Below, in pieces: positions 11,319-19,738 of a stretch of 40,956 bases of DNA (positions are counted from its first letter, which is position 1; each line of letters begins with the position of its first letter). A model generated the notes under the pieces. That model did not search any database. It saw only the letters and a program-made list of their open reading frames with translations, and had not been told where the DNA came from. This DNA is from Planctomycetota bacterium. GTDB taxonomy: Bacteria; Planctomycetota; UBA1135; GCA-002686595. A program made the position numbers and the translations under genes. Where the stretch lies: positions 1 to 40,956 of the forward strand of contig JAKLKU010000032.1 of NCBI GenBank assembly GCA_023150475.1. Reading direction: 5' to 3'.

Positions 11319-12368
11319 GTGGACGTCCAAGAACTGCTCTCCCTGACCATCCAGCGCGGTGCGTCCGACCTGCACTTGAACCCGGGTCGGCCGCCGGTGC
11401 TGCGCTTGCTCGGCGAACTCGTCGACGCGACGCCGCACATGCTCGACAACGACACGGCCGAGAAACTCTGTCGTTCGATGACCGACGCGACGCACTGGGC
11501 GGAAGTGGAACGCATCGGCACGACCGACTTCGGCCTGCAACACTCGAGCGGCAACCGCTTCCGCGTCAGCGTGATGCGCCAGCGCGGTCACTACTCCGCC
11601 GTCGCGCGTCTGATCCCGAACAGGCTGCTCTCGTTCGAGCAGATCGGCCTGCCGGAGAGTTGCCGCGACCTGATGCGCCGGCCGCGTGGGCTCGTCTTGG
11701 TCACCGGACCGACCGGTTCGGGCAAGACGACGACGCTCGCGACGATGGTCGATTGGATCAACACCAACCTCGATCGACACATCGTCACGATCGAGGATCC
11801 GATCGAGTACTACCACGCGCACAAGAAGAGCGTCGTCACGCAACGTGAGCTCGGCCAAGACGTGCCCGACTTCCCCGAAGCGCTGCGGCGCGTGCTGCGT
11901 CAGGACCCCGACGTGATCCTGGTCGGCGAAATGCGCGACCTCGCGACGATCTCCGCGGCGATCACGGCGGCGGAGACCGGCCACTTGGTGTTCGGCACGC
12001 TGCACACGACCGGTTCGGCTCGCACGGTCGACCGCATCATCGACGCGTTCCCGGTCAACCAGCAGGAACAGATTCGCGCGCAGCTCTCGGTCTCGATCAT
12101 CGCCGTGATCAGCCAAGTGCTGATGCAGCGCAAGGACAAGAAGGGCCGCGTCGCTGCGTTCGAAGTGATGCTGATGAACGCGGCGATCGGCAACCTGATC
12201 CGCAAGAACGAGACGAACAAGATCCAGTCGACGATCCAGACGTCGCGGCGGCTCGGGATGATCACGCTCGACGACTACTTGCTCGATCTGTTCAAGAAGG
12301 ACGCGATCTCGCGCGAGGAAGCGCTCGAGTCCGCGCAGGATCCGAAGGACCTCGAGGCGCGGCTGTGA
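11319..12368 (+). CDS. pilT: type IV pilus retraction ATPase PilT
   Basis: PilT disassembles pilin filaments from the inner-membrane base, driving retraction and twitching motility. The protein has 349 residues, the normal PilT length, and lacks the long N-terminal domain and the zinc cysteines of PilB. Motifs: Walker A GPTGSGKTTT at 130-139, Asp box VTIEDPIEYYH, Walker B VILVGEMRDL, His box GHLVFGTLHTTGSARTVDRI, and the PilT signature near the end (NAAIGNLIRKNETNKIQS, the family's AIRNLIRE-type motif). It starts with GTG 25 bases after the first pilB-like gene and overlaps the second by four bases, so the three are almost certainly co-translated. Its presence argues that the cluster serves retractable pili rather than only type II secretion. 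Confidence 0.95.
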   Translation: MDVQELLSLTIQRGASDLHLNPGRPPVLRLLGELVDATPHMLDNDTAEKLCRSMTDATHWAEVERIGTTDFGLQHSSGNRFRVSVMRQRGHYSAVARLIPNRLLSFEQIGLPESCRDLMRRPRGLVLVTGPTGSGKTTTLATMVDWINTNLDRHIVTIEDPIEYYHAHKKSVVTQRELGQDVPDFPEALRRVLRQDPDVILVGEMRDLATISAAITAAETGHLVFGTLHTTGSARTVDRIIDAFPVNQQEQIRAQLSVSIIAVISQVLMQRKDKKGRVAAFEVMLMNAAIGNLIRKNETNKIQSTIQTSRRLGMITLDDYLLDLFKKDAISREEALESAQDPKDLEARL

Positions 12369-14065
12369 CGCCGGACCCGAAAGTTCCGTCCACTTCCGGC
12401 GCCGGCGGCGGCCGCAAGTTGCTCGGGCAGATCCTGAAAGCGCGCGGCGTCGTGCGCGAGGGCCAGATCCAAGAAGCGCTCGCGGTGCAGCGCAAACAAG
12501 GCGGCTTGCTCGGCCAGATCCTGGTCGAGACCGGCGCGTGCACGTCGGCGGACGTCGCGGCAGCGCTCGCGGAACAGTCGGGGCTCGCGACGATCGACCT
12601 CGAGAAGGCGAAGCCCGGCCCCGACGCGCTCGGTTCGCTCGACGCGAGCCTCGCGCACACGTACGGCGTGTTGCCCGTGACGCTGCAAGGCAAGACGTTG
12701 ACCGTCGCGATCGGCGACCCGCTCAACACCACGTTGCTCGAGGACCTGCGTTTCACGACCGGCCTCGACGTCAAAGCGGTGATCGCGGACCCGGAGCGCA
12801 TCAAAGCGAAGGTGCGCGAGTGTTACGGCGAAGAAGGTTCGCTGAAGGACGCGATCGCCCAAGCCGCACGCGCGGTCGGCGGCGACGCGCAGAGCGCGGC
12901 GCAGAGCATGCCGGTCGTGCGCCTGCTCAACTCGATCCTGCACCAGGCGATCAAGGACCGCGCGAGCGACGTGCACTTCGAGTCGTTCGACGAGGAGTTC
13001 CGCATCCGTTACCGCGTCGACGGCGCGTTGTACGAGATCGAAGCTCCGCCCGCGCACCTCGCGGTGCCGCTCGTCGCGCGCATCAAGGTCATGGCCGACC
13101 TCGACATCGCCGAGACGCGCATGCCGCAGGACGGTCGCATCGAGCTCTCGATCGACGGCCGGCCGGTCGACTTGCGGGTCGCGACGATTCCCGGCATCTC
13201 GGGCGAGAGCGCCGTGTTGCGCGTGCTCGACCGCAGCGCCGTGCAGTTGAACCTCGCCGCGCTCGGACTCTCGCGGGTCGAGGAGGACACGCTGCGCGAG
13301 CTCACCGATCTGCCGCACGGGATCATCCTGATCACCGGGCCGACCGGTTCGGGCAAGACGACGACGCTCTACGCGATGCTGTCGGAAGCGAACGATCCCG
13401 CCGTGAAGATCATCACCGCCGAGGATCCGGTCGAGTACGACATCGACGGCATCGTGCAGGTGCCGATCAACGAAGACATCGGCGTGACGTACGCTCGCGT
13501 GCTGCGCACCGTGCTGCGCCAGGACCCCGACAAGATCCTGATCGGCGAGATCCGCGACCACGAGACCGGCTCGGTCGCCGTCGAAGCGTCGCTGACCGGT
13601 CACACGGTGTTCGCGACGCTGCACACCAACGACGCGCCGAGCGCGGTGACGCGTCTCGTCGACATCGGCGTCGAACCGTTCCTGATCTCGGCGACGCTCG
13701 AAGCCGTGATCGCTCAACGTCTCGTGCGCAAGGTCTGCGAGAGCTGCAAGACGGCGTACCGACCCGACGACGAACTCCTGCGGGAGCTCGGGCCCGACGC
13801 GAAGGGCCTCGAGAGCGCGACTTTCTACTTCGGCAAGGGCTGCGGTTCGTGCCACCACACGGGCTATCGCGGTCGCACCGGCATCTTCGAGATCGTCAAA
13901 GTCGACGCTGCGTTGCGGCGCGCGATCCTCGAGCGCACTTCGACGCAGGATCTCCGGCTCGCCGCGCTCGAATCGGGGATGACGACGCTGCGCCAGAGCG
14001 GGCTGCGCGCGATCGCCGAAGGTCGCACCACCGTCGAAGAAGTGCTGCGGGAGACCGCGCTGTAG
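12365..14065 (+). CDS. GspE/PilB-type assembly ATPase (second copy)
   Basis: This is a 566-residue paralogue of the ATPase at 9617. The N-terminal domain reads LLGQILKARGVVREGQIQEA and GGLLGQILVETGACT, the usual MshEN pattern. The core has Walker A GPTGSGKTTT (Lys331), Asp box EDPVEYDIDGIVQVPIN, Walker B ILIGEIRDHETG, His box GHTVFATLHTNDAPSAVTR and zinc pairs CESC and CGSC. Its GTG start overlaps the pilT stop (GTGA). Two extension-type ATPases flanking one pilT suggest either two pilus or secretion systems sharing one platform, or functional specialisation. This copy lies nearest pilC, so it is the better candidate for the canonical PilB. Confidence 0.93.
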   Translation: MTPDPKVPSTSGAGGGRKLLGQILKARGVVREGQIQEALAVQRKQGGLLGQILVETGACTSADVAAALAEQSGLATIDLEKAKPGPDALGSLDASLAHTYGVLPVTLQGKTLTVAIGDPLNTTLLEDLRFTTGLDVKAVIADPERIKAKVRECYGEEGSLKDAIAQAARAVGGDAQSAAQSMPVVRLLNSILHQAIKDRASDVHFESFDEEFRIRYRVDGALYEIEAPPAHLAVPLVARIKVMADLDIAETRMPQDGRIELSIDGRPVDLRVATIPGISGESAVLRVLDRSAVQLNLAALGLSRVEEDTLRELTDLPHGIILITGPTGSGKTTTLYAMLSEANDPAVKIITAEDPVEYDIDGIVQVPINEDIGVTYARVLRTVLRQDPDKILIGEIRDHETGSVAVEASLTGHTVFATLHTNDAPSAVTRLVDIGVEPFLISATLEAVIAQRLVRKVCESCKTAYRPDDELLRELGPDAKGLESATFYFGKGCGSCHHTGYRGRTGIFEIVKVDAALRRAILERTSTQDLRLAALESGMTTLRQSGLRAIAEGRTTVEEVLRETAL

Positions 14066-14091
14066 AGCTTCCGCCACCGTCGAGCCCCCGT

Positions 14092-14097
14092 TACCCT
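14092..14097 (+). promoter_or_regulatory. possible -10 element (TACCCT) before pilC
   Basis: TACCCT ends 18 bases before the pilC ATG. It fits the local TANNNT pattern but has no clear -35 box; pilC may equally be read through from the genes upstream. Confidence 0.2.
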
Positions 14098-14115
14098 CCA
14101 CGCGCATTCGTCCCG

Positions 14116-15267
14116 ATGGCCAAGAAGATCCAACGCGCCGCGCCGGTCGCCGCCGCCAAGACCGATTTCCGCGAGCGGGGCGCCGCGACGCCCGCGGGCG
14201 AACCGCGCAAGCGCCATCGTGGGCGCGTCGCTGGGCAGACGATCACCGACTTCACGACGCAGCTCGCGACGCTGACCGACGCGGGCATCCCGATCGTCAA
14301 AGCGCTGACCATCCTCGAGGGACAGACGCGGCCGGGGCCGTTCAAGACGATCCTCGGTGATCTGGTCGAGGACGTGTCGGCCGGCACGCCGCTCTCGGAA
14401 GCGCTCGCGAAGCACGAACGTTCGTTCGACAAGCTCTACTGCAGCATGGTGCGCGCCGGCGAGGCGGGCGGCGTCCTCGGGCGCATCCTCAATCGCCTCG
14501 CGGCGTTCCGCGAGAAGTCCGCCGGCGTGCGCGCGAAGGTGATCCAAGCGCTGATCTACCCGGCGGTGGTCTCGCTGGTCGCGATCGGCGTCGTCACGGC
14601 CGCGGTGATCCTCGTCGTGCCGAAGTTCGAGGAGCTCTTCCAGACGTTGCGTGGCGAGCTGCCGAAAGTGACGCAGATCCTGCTCGACACGAGCCGCTTC
14701 GCGGCCGACTACTGGTACTTGGTCGTCGGGCTGCCGATCCTGATCGTCGTCGTGCACCTCGCGCTGATGCGCCGCAGCCTCGGCTATCGGTTCGCGGTGC
14801 ACAAACTCCTCTTGCGCCTGCCGCTGGTCGGCGCCGTGCTCTCGAAGTCGCTGATCGCGTCGTTCTCGCGCACGTTCGGCACGTTGATCGAAGCCGGCGT
14901 GCCGCACCTCGACGCGCTGACGATCGTGCGCGACTCGACGGGCAACGAAGTGCTCGCGAAAGGCGTCGACCAGATCCGCACCACGGTGCGCGAAGGCGAA
15001 GGCATCGCGAGGCCGATGGGAGAGAGCGGCGTGTTCGACGACCTCGTCGTCAACATGGTCGACGTCGGCGAAGCGACCGGCGAACTCGACAAGATGCTGA
15101 TCAAGGTCGCGGACGCCTACGACGTGCAGGTCGACCGCCGCACGCAGGCGATGCTGACCATCTTCGAACCGCTGCTGATCATCGTCATGGCGGTGGTCGT
15201 CGGTTTCATCGTCGTGGCGCTCTTCATGCCGTTGCTCGCGATCATGAGCAAGCTCGGCGAGGCATGA
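14116..15267 (+). CDS. pilC: type IV pilus/type II secretion inner-membrane platform protein PilC
   Basis: The protein has 383 residues. It carries two T2SF (GspF) helical domains: the first around residues 45-165 (FTTQLATLTDAGIPIVKALT, MVRAGEAGGVLGRILNRLA), the second around 250-370 (FSRTFGTLIEAGVPHLDALT, MVDVGEATGELDKML). Each ends in hydrophobic spans, with a further span between them (YLVVGLPILIVVVHLALM) and the C-terminal one LLIIVMAVVVGFIVVALFMP. PilC connects the rotating PilB/PilT hexamer with pilin subunits. The basic Ala-rich N-terminus starts at ATG 14116; the frame is open far upstream but that part is antiparallel noise over pilB. It follows the second pilB-like gene by 50 bases. 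Confidence 0.93.
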   Translation: MAKKIQRAAPVAAAKTDFRERGAATPAGEPRKRHRGRVAGQTITDFTTQLATLTDAGIPIVKALTILEGQTRPGPFKTILGDLVEDVSAGTPLSEALAKHERSFDKLYCSMVRAGEAGGVLGRILNRLAAFREKSAGVRAKVIQALIYPAVVSLVAIGVVTAAVILVVPKFEELFQTLRGELPKVTQILLDTSRFAADYWYLVVGLPILIVVVHLALMRRSLGYRFAVHKLLLRLPLVGAVLSKSLIASFSRTFGTLIEAGVPHLDALTIVRDSTGNEVLAKGVDQIRTTVREGEGIARPMGESGVFDDLVVNMVDVGEATGELDKMLIKVADAYDVQVDRRTQAMLTIFEPLLIIVMAVVVGFIVVALFMPLLAIMSKLGEA

Positions 15268-15304
15268 TCCGGCGTCGCGGCGGCTCGTTCCCGCTGCGCA
15301 TCGC

Positions 15305-16834
15305 TTGAACCTCTCGCTCCGCAAGCGCGTGTTGCTGTTGCTCGTCGCGATCAACGCGGCGGTGGCCGGCGTGCTGTTCGGGTACTTCACGCCGGAGCTC
15401 GCGAAGAGCTACGAAGCCGGCGCGCTCGCGATGGGCGAGGACTTGGTCTACACGATCCGCGGCACGATCGACCCGAAAGGGAGCGTCAACGCGGCGCGCA
15501 TCCTCTCGTGGCCCAACTGGACGCAATTCGCCGACGCGATCCTGGTCGACGCGAACCTCGAAGAGACGGCGGACGGCTGGCGGCCTCGCGGAGTCGCGCT
15601 GAATCCGCTCGGCGCGCGCCATCGCGGCGTGGAGTTCGAGGCGGAACGCGTGACCGCCGCGCTCGCGCGCGCTGCGCAACGGGGCGAAGTGGTGACCGAC
15701 GTCTCCGGCGGCCGAGTGGTGCCGATCCAGTACCCCGGAGGCACGTGGGGGGCGTGTTGGTACCGCGTGCGCGCCGGGCGCAGCACGTGGGAGCTCCTGT
15801 GGCGTTATTTCTTGCCGGGTTTCCTGCTGTCGACGTCGCTGATCTCCGCGGGCACGTACTTCGTGCTCTCGCGGTTCGTCATCAAGCCGGTCGAGCGGCT
15901 CGCCGGAGCGGCGCGCGCGGTCGCCCACGGGGATTTCTCGGTGCGGCTCGCCGACGCGCCCGCCAAGGACGAGTTCGGCGAGCTCTTCGCGACGTTCAAC
16001 GCGATGACCGATCGTGTCGACGGCTTCAACAAGACGCTCGCGGCGGAAGTCGCGCGTGCGCGCGCCGAGGCCGAACAAGCGACGTCCGCCGCGATGAAGG
16101 AACGGCGGCTCGCCGCGATGGGCGAGCTCGCGGCCGGCATCGCGCACGAGATCAACAACCCGCTCGGCGGATTGCAGAACGCCGTCGAAGTGCTCGCGGA
16201 GGAACGCTTGCCGCCCGAGAAACGGGCGCAGTACTACAAGCTGCTCTCGGGCGGGCTCGAGCGCATCCGTTTGACCGTCGGGCGGCTTCTGCGCTTCACG
16301 CCTCGAGCGGGCCAGGAGACCGAATTCCCGCTCGCGGAGCCCGTGCAGGACGCGATCCAACTCGTGGCGTATCGCGCGTCACGCGCCGGAGTCGTGCTGC
16401 GCCTCGGCGACGCCGAGGGCGTCGCGGCGCCCGAACTCGTCGTGGCACGCTGGAGCCGTTTGCCGGCGATGAAGGGCGAGCGCCACGAAATCGCGCAGGG
16501 CGTCCTCAACCTGCTCGTCAACGCGCTCGACGCGCTCGAGGAGAGCCGACGCGAGCCGAAGACGATCGACGTGCGCCTCGCGCTCGAAGGCGCTCGCCTG
16601 CGGCTCGACGTCGTCGACAACGGACCGGGTGCGCCGGCGGACGCGCTCGCGCGGGCCTCCGACCTCTTCTTCACGACGAAAGCGCCGGGCAAGGGGACCG
16701 GACTCGGCCTCGCGATCGTCCACGGCATCGCGGTGCGGCACGGCGGCGAGCTCGCGCTCGCGAGTCCCCCTGGCGAGGGCTTCCGCGCGACGCTCTACTT
16801 CCCGACGGCGCGTACCCAACCCGCCGCAACGTGA
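15305..16834 (+). CDS. membrane sensor histidine kinase with HAMP domain
   Basis: A 509-residue two-component sensor. It has one membrane span at about residues 8-27 (VLLLLVAINAAVAGVLFGYF), an extracytoplasmic domain of about 135 residues, a second span (FLPGFLLSTSLISAGTYFVL) and a HAMP linker (VIKPVERLAGAARAVAHGDF). The H-box is GELAAGIAHEINNPLGG with phosphorylated His281. The ATPase domain has N-box GVLNLLVNALDAL, G1 VVDNGPGAP and G2 GKGTGLGLAIVHGI. This H-box and catalytic domain resemble NtrB-like kinases that partner sigma-54 regulators. No response regulator is encoded nearby, so it is an orphan here. TTG 15305 is the only start giving a proper first membrane span. It lies 37 bases after pilC and overlaps the next gene by four bases, suggesting a shared transcript. 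Confidence 0.92.
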   Translation: MNLSLRKRVLLLLVAINAAVAGVLFGYFTPELAKSYEAGALAMGEDLVYTIRGTIDPKGSVNAARILSWPNWTQFADAILVDANLEETADGWRPRGVALNPLGARHRGVEFEAERVTAALARAAQRGEVVTDVSGGRVVPIQYPGGTWGACWYRVRAGRSTWELLWRYFLPGFLLSTSLISAGTYFVLSRFVIKPVERLAGAARAVAHGDFSVRLADAPAKDEFGELFATFNAMTDRVDGFNKTLAAEVARARAEAEQATSAAMKERRLAAMGELAAGIAHEINNPLGGLQNAVEVLAEERLPPEKRAQYYKLLSGGLERIRLTVGRLLRFTPRAGQETEFPLAEPVQDAIQLVAYRASRAGVVLRLGDAEGVAAPELVVARWSRLPAMKGERHEIAQGVLNLLVNALDALEESRREPKTIDVRLALEGARLRLDVVDNGPGAPADALARASDLFFTTKAPGKGTGLGLAIVHGIAVRHGGELALASPPGEGFRATLYFPTARTQPAAT

Positions 16835-18075
16835 TCGACGCTTCGCCGTTCCTGATCGGCCTGCTCGTCGTGCTGCTCGGCTGCTCCGCGCTGCCGAGCG
16901 CGGCCGAGACCGCCCTCTTCAGTCTGAGCGACAAGGAGCGCCGCAAGGCCGGCGAGCGCGTCGAGAAGCTGCTCGCCGACCCGCGCGGCGTCCTGATCAC
17001 GATCCTGTTCGCGAACCTGTTCGTGAACATCCTCTTCTTCGCGTTCGTCAGCAACGTCGGCGTCGGTCTGGAGGGCTGGCGGGAGCTCGTGCGCGACCTG
17101 GTCGCCGTCGTGCTCGTGCTGCTCGTCGGCGAAGTCGTCCCGAAGACGCTGTCGTTGCGTGCGCGCATCCCGATCGCACGGGCTTCGGCGCCGGTGCTCG
17201 CCGCGACCGCGACGCTGCTCTCGCCGATGGTGCGCGTGTTCGCGCGCGCGACCGAAGTCGTGTACCGCGCGCTCGGCGAAGCCGGACGCGAGGAAGCCGG
17301 CATCCGCTCGGAGGACCTCGAGAAGGCGCTCGAGAAGAGCGTCGAGCGCGGGCTGCTGCACGACTCGGAAGCGGAGATCCTGTCGGGCATCGTCGGTCTG
17401 CAGAACGTGCGAGTGCGGGAGATCATGACGCCGCGCGTCGACGTCCTGTTCCTCGACCGTCACGCGACCGATCGACGCGACGTGATCGCGCGCGCGGTCG
17501 AGCGCAAGGAGCCCTGGTTGATCGTCGTCGACGAGCATCCCGACAAGGTGCTCGGCCGCGTGCGGCTGCGCGACCTCGTCAAGGAGCCCGACCGGTCGAT
17601 CGAGGAGATCCTGACGCCGGTGCGTTTCGTGCCCGAAGTCGCGAGTGCACTCGCCGCGCTGCACGATCTGCGCGATTCGCACGTCGCGCAGGCGGTCGTC
17701 GTCGACGAGTGGGGCGGGACCGCGGGCCTGATCACGCTCGAGAAGATCATGGAGGAGGTCGTCGGCGACTTGCGCGTCGAGGGCGAGACGCCGGAACGCG
17801 CCGTCGTGCCGCTCGGTCCGGGCCGCTTCCGCGTCGTCGGCGACTTGCCGATCCGCGAGTGGAACGAACACTTCGGCCGGCGAGTCGTCGCGACCGAGTT
17901 CGAGACCGTCGCCGGATTGGTCGGAGCGTTGCTCGGCCGCATCCCGAAGGTCGGCGACGAAGTGAAGACCGGCGGACTGGTGCTCACCGTGCACCGCATC
18001 CAACGTCGACGCATCACGGCGGTCGACATCCGCGTCGACGGAGCGAGCGTCGTGCCCGAGGAGGCGCGCGCATGA
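16831..18075 (+). CDS. CNNM/CorC-family membrane protein with CBS pair (first copy)
   Basis: A 414-residue protein of the HlyC/CorC (CNNM, DUF21) family, linked to magnesium or other divalent cation export. The N-terminal DUF21 domain has three or four spans (FLIGLLVVLLGCSALPSAAE, VLITILFANLFVNILFFAFV, LVAVVLVLLVGEVVPK) and the family feature of a small-residue AAETALFSLS turn. A linker helix leads to a CBS domain pair, about residues 195-315 (VREIMTPRVDVLFLD, VVVDEWGGTAGLITLEKIME). A C-terminal CorC/HlyC domain (RFRVVGDLPIREWNEHFG to the end) completes the family layout. The GTG start overlaps the kinase stop (GTGA), and the stop overlaps the next gene's ATG. Confidence 0.92.
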   Translation: MIDASPFLIGLLVVLLGCSALPSAAETALFSLSDKERRKAGERVEKLLADPRGVLITILFANLFVNILFFAFVSNVGVGLEGWRELVRDLVAVVLVLLVGEVVPKTLSLRARIPIARASAPVLAATATLLSPMVRVFARATEVVYRALGEAGREEAGIRSEDLEKALEKSVERGLLHDSEAEILSGIVGLQNVRVREIMTPRVDVLFLDRHATDRRDVIARAVERKEPWLIVVDEHPDKVLGRVRLRDLVKEPDRSIEEILTPVRFVPEVASALAALHDLRDSHVAQAVVVDEWGGTAGLITLEKIMEEVVGDLRVEGETPERAVVPLGPGRFRVVGDLPIREWNEHFGRRVVATEFETVAGLVGALLGRIPKVGDEVKTGGLVLTVHRIQRRRITAVDIRVDGASVVPEEARA

Positions 18076-19040
18076 TGACGCTCCTGCTGCTCCTCGGCCT
18101 GTTCCTCTGCACACTCGTCTCCGGCATGCTCTCGGGCGCGGAGACCGGGCTCTACTCGTTGTCGCGCACTCGCGTCGAAGCCGAAGCGCGCGCGGGCTCT
18201 CGGCGCGCCCGCTGGATCGAGTTCTTGCTGCGCGACGACGCGCGACTGCTGATCACGTTGCTCTTCGCCGTCGCGTTCGTCGACGAGACCGCGACGACCG
18301 TCGGGCTGGCGCTGTTCGAGCCGCTCGGGCTGCCGGACGGTTGGCACGAGATCGTCGTGTCGATCGTGCTGACGCCCTTCCTGCTCTTCTTCGGCGGCGT
18401 GCTGCCGAAGGACCTCTTCCGCCGCCGTCCGCACGCGTTGGTCGGCGCCGTCGCGCCTGGCGTGGCCGCGGTCAACGTGGTGCTCCTGCCGCTCGTCTGG
18501 CCGATGCGGGTCGCGATGGGGGCGTTGTTCCGGGCGCTCTCGCTGCACGAACACGACCTCGTGCGGGTCAGCGGCCGGGAGGCCGTGATCGAGCTGCTGC
18601 GCGAACGCGACCAGGAGCTGACCCCGGAACTCGAACGGATGGCGCGCAAGGTGCTCGAACTGCGCACGCTGCCGGTCGAGCGGGTGATGGTGCCGTGGCG
18701 CAAGGTCGAGACCGTGCGGGCGGACGCCAAGGCCGCCGATCTGCGCCAGCGGCTCGAGCGCTCGGGCTTCAGCCGCCTGCCCGTCAGCGAGCCGGGCGGG
18801 GCCGTCGTCGGCTACGTGCACCAGCTCGAAGTGCTCGCCGGCGCCGCGAACGCCGACGTGAAGGAGCACCTGCGGCCGCTCGCCGCGTTGCCGCCGGGCC
18901 TGTCGATCGATCGCGCGCTCGCGCGGCTGCGCAAGAGCGGCCAGCGGATGGCGGTGGTCGGGACGCTCTCCCGCCCGCTCGGCATCGTGACCCTGAAGGA
19001 CTTGGTCGAGGAGATCTCCGGCGAGCTCTACCGTTGGTAG
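18072..19040 (+). CDS. CNNM/CorC-family membrane protein with CBS pair (second, shorter copy)
   Basis: A 322-residue paralogue of the preceding gene, overlapping it by four bases (ATGA). It keeps the DUF21 membrane domain (LLLLLGLFLCTLVSGMLSGA, the AETGLYSLSR turn, FGGVLPKDLF) and a CBS pair (VERVMVPWRKVETV, FSRLPVSEPGGAVVGYV, then GIVTLKDLVEEISGEL), but ends right after the second CBS domain. The CorC/HlyC domain of the longer copy is missing. CNNM proteins work as dimers, so the two could form a heterodimer with a single CorC/HlyC domain; this is inference. Close pairing of long and short copies has been seen in other planctomycete-type genomes as far as I recall. Confidence 0.9.
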   Translation: MMTLLLLLGLFLCTLVSGMLSGAETGLYSLSRTRVEAEARAGSRRARWIEFLLRDDARLLITLLFAVAFVDETATTVGLALFEPLGLPDGWHEIVVSIVLTPFLLFFGGVLPKDLFRRRPHALVGAVAPGVAAVNVVLLPLVWPMRVAMGALFRALSLHEHDLVRVSGREAVIELLRERDQELTPELERMARKVLELRTLPVERVMVPWRKVETVRADAKAADLRQRLERSGFSRLPVSEPGGAVVGYVHQLEVLAGAANADVKEHLRPLAALPPGLSIDRALARLRKSGQRMAVVGTLSRPLGIVTLKDLVEEISGELYRW

Positions 19041-19048
19041 GCCGCCTT

Positions 19049-19075
19049 TTGGCAACCGAGGCGGCTCGCTAGGAT
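19049..19075 (+). promoter_or_regulatory. possible promoter, TTGGCA-15-TAGGAT
   Basis: TTGGCA (19049-19054) and TAGGAT (19070-19075) are spaced 15 bases, somewhat short. Start of transcription near 19082 would give a leader of about 57 bases to the gene at 19139. A small GCCGCC/GGCGGC inverted repeat overlaps it. Confidence 0.35.
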
Positions 19076-19138
19076 AGTCAGCCCTCGGAACGCCGACGGT
19101 GGCCCACGGGCGACGCGGCGACGACTCCGAGCAAGGAC

Positions 19139-19645
19139 ATGGACAAGAGCTCCCTCTACGACTCCCACGGTTGGCTGCTCGCCGCAGGCGCGCTGTGCGC
19201 CGCGATCGGTTTCTGGCGCGCGCCGCTCTCGCCGTCCTCGCTCCCCACGCCCGTGGTCGCCGCCCAGGGATCCGGCGGCTCCAACGACCCGGACGAGCAG
19301 GAGACGCAGTCGTTGCCGCCGATCGCGATGGCGGCGACCGCCGACTCCAACAACCGGATGATCGCGGTCACCGGCACCGACATCACGGGGGCGTCGATCC
19401 TCTACGTCATCGATTCCGTCTCGTATCAGCTCGCCGTGTACCAAGCGGTCGGCGGCAGCGAGTCGAGCCAGGGCATCAAGTTGATCGGCGCGCGGCGCAT
19501 CGACCTCGACTTCCGAGTCGACGGCTACAAGGACCGCTCGCAGTTCACGTACAAGAAGCTCCGCGAGGAGTTCGACAAGCAAGCGCGCGAGACCGCCGGC
19601 AAGACCGACGCGAACGCGAACCTCTCCGCCGATCCCGGCAACTAG
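19139..19645 (+). CDS. conserved small exported protein of unknown function
   Basis: 168 residues. An N-terminal hydrophobic segment (WLLAAGALCAAIGFW, about 12-26) looks like a signal anchor. An Asp/Glu/Gln-rich stretch follows, then a compact domain with MIAVTGTDITGASILYVID and LAVYQAVGG, ending in a charged helix (YKKLREEFDKQARE). I believe I have seen this domain in other Planctomycetota as an uncharacterised conserved protein, but I cannot attach a function. The phrase 'VIDSVSYQLAVYQ' recurs in such proteins. AAGGA lies directly before the ATG. The next gene, also membrane-anchored, follows 93 bases later after a hairpin. Confidence 0.75.
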   Translation: MDKSSLYDSHGWLLAAGALCAAIGFWRAPLSPSSLPTPVVAAQGSGGSNDPDEQETQSLPPIAMAATADSNNRMIAVTGTDITGASILYVIDSVSYQLAVYQAVGGSESSQGIKLIGARRIDLDFRVDGYKDRSQFTYKKLREEFDKQARETAGKTDANANLSADPGN

Positions 19646-19659
19646 ACGCACCCACACCC

Positions 19660-19685
19660 GCGAGCCGCGACGCCGTCGCGCTCGC
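19660..19685 (+). terminator. compact hairpin, possible terminator or attenuator
   Basis: GCGAG-C-CGCGAC (19660-19671), loop GCC, GTCGCG-CTCGC (19675-19685): eleven base pairs with one bulge. No U-tract follows, so it may only slow or partly end transcription before the gene at 19739. Confidence 0.4.
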
Positions 19686-19724
19686 GCCCAAGCCTCCCAC
19701 CTCCAAGCCCCCAAGAAGTCGACC

Positions 19725-19729
19725 AGGAG
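19725..19729 (+). promoter_or_regulatory. ribosome binding site fixing the GTG start at 19739
   Basis: AGGAG nine bases before the GTG is a standard site and supports the GTG over later starts. Confidence 0.5.
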
Positions 19730-19738
19730 ATCCCGCAC

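Noticed and set aside
9539..11554. long open frame antisense to the first pilB-like gene
   Set aside because: Composition is Arg-rich noise and it covers fully conserved ATPase motifs on the other strand.
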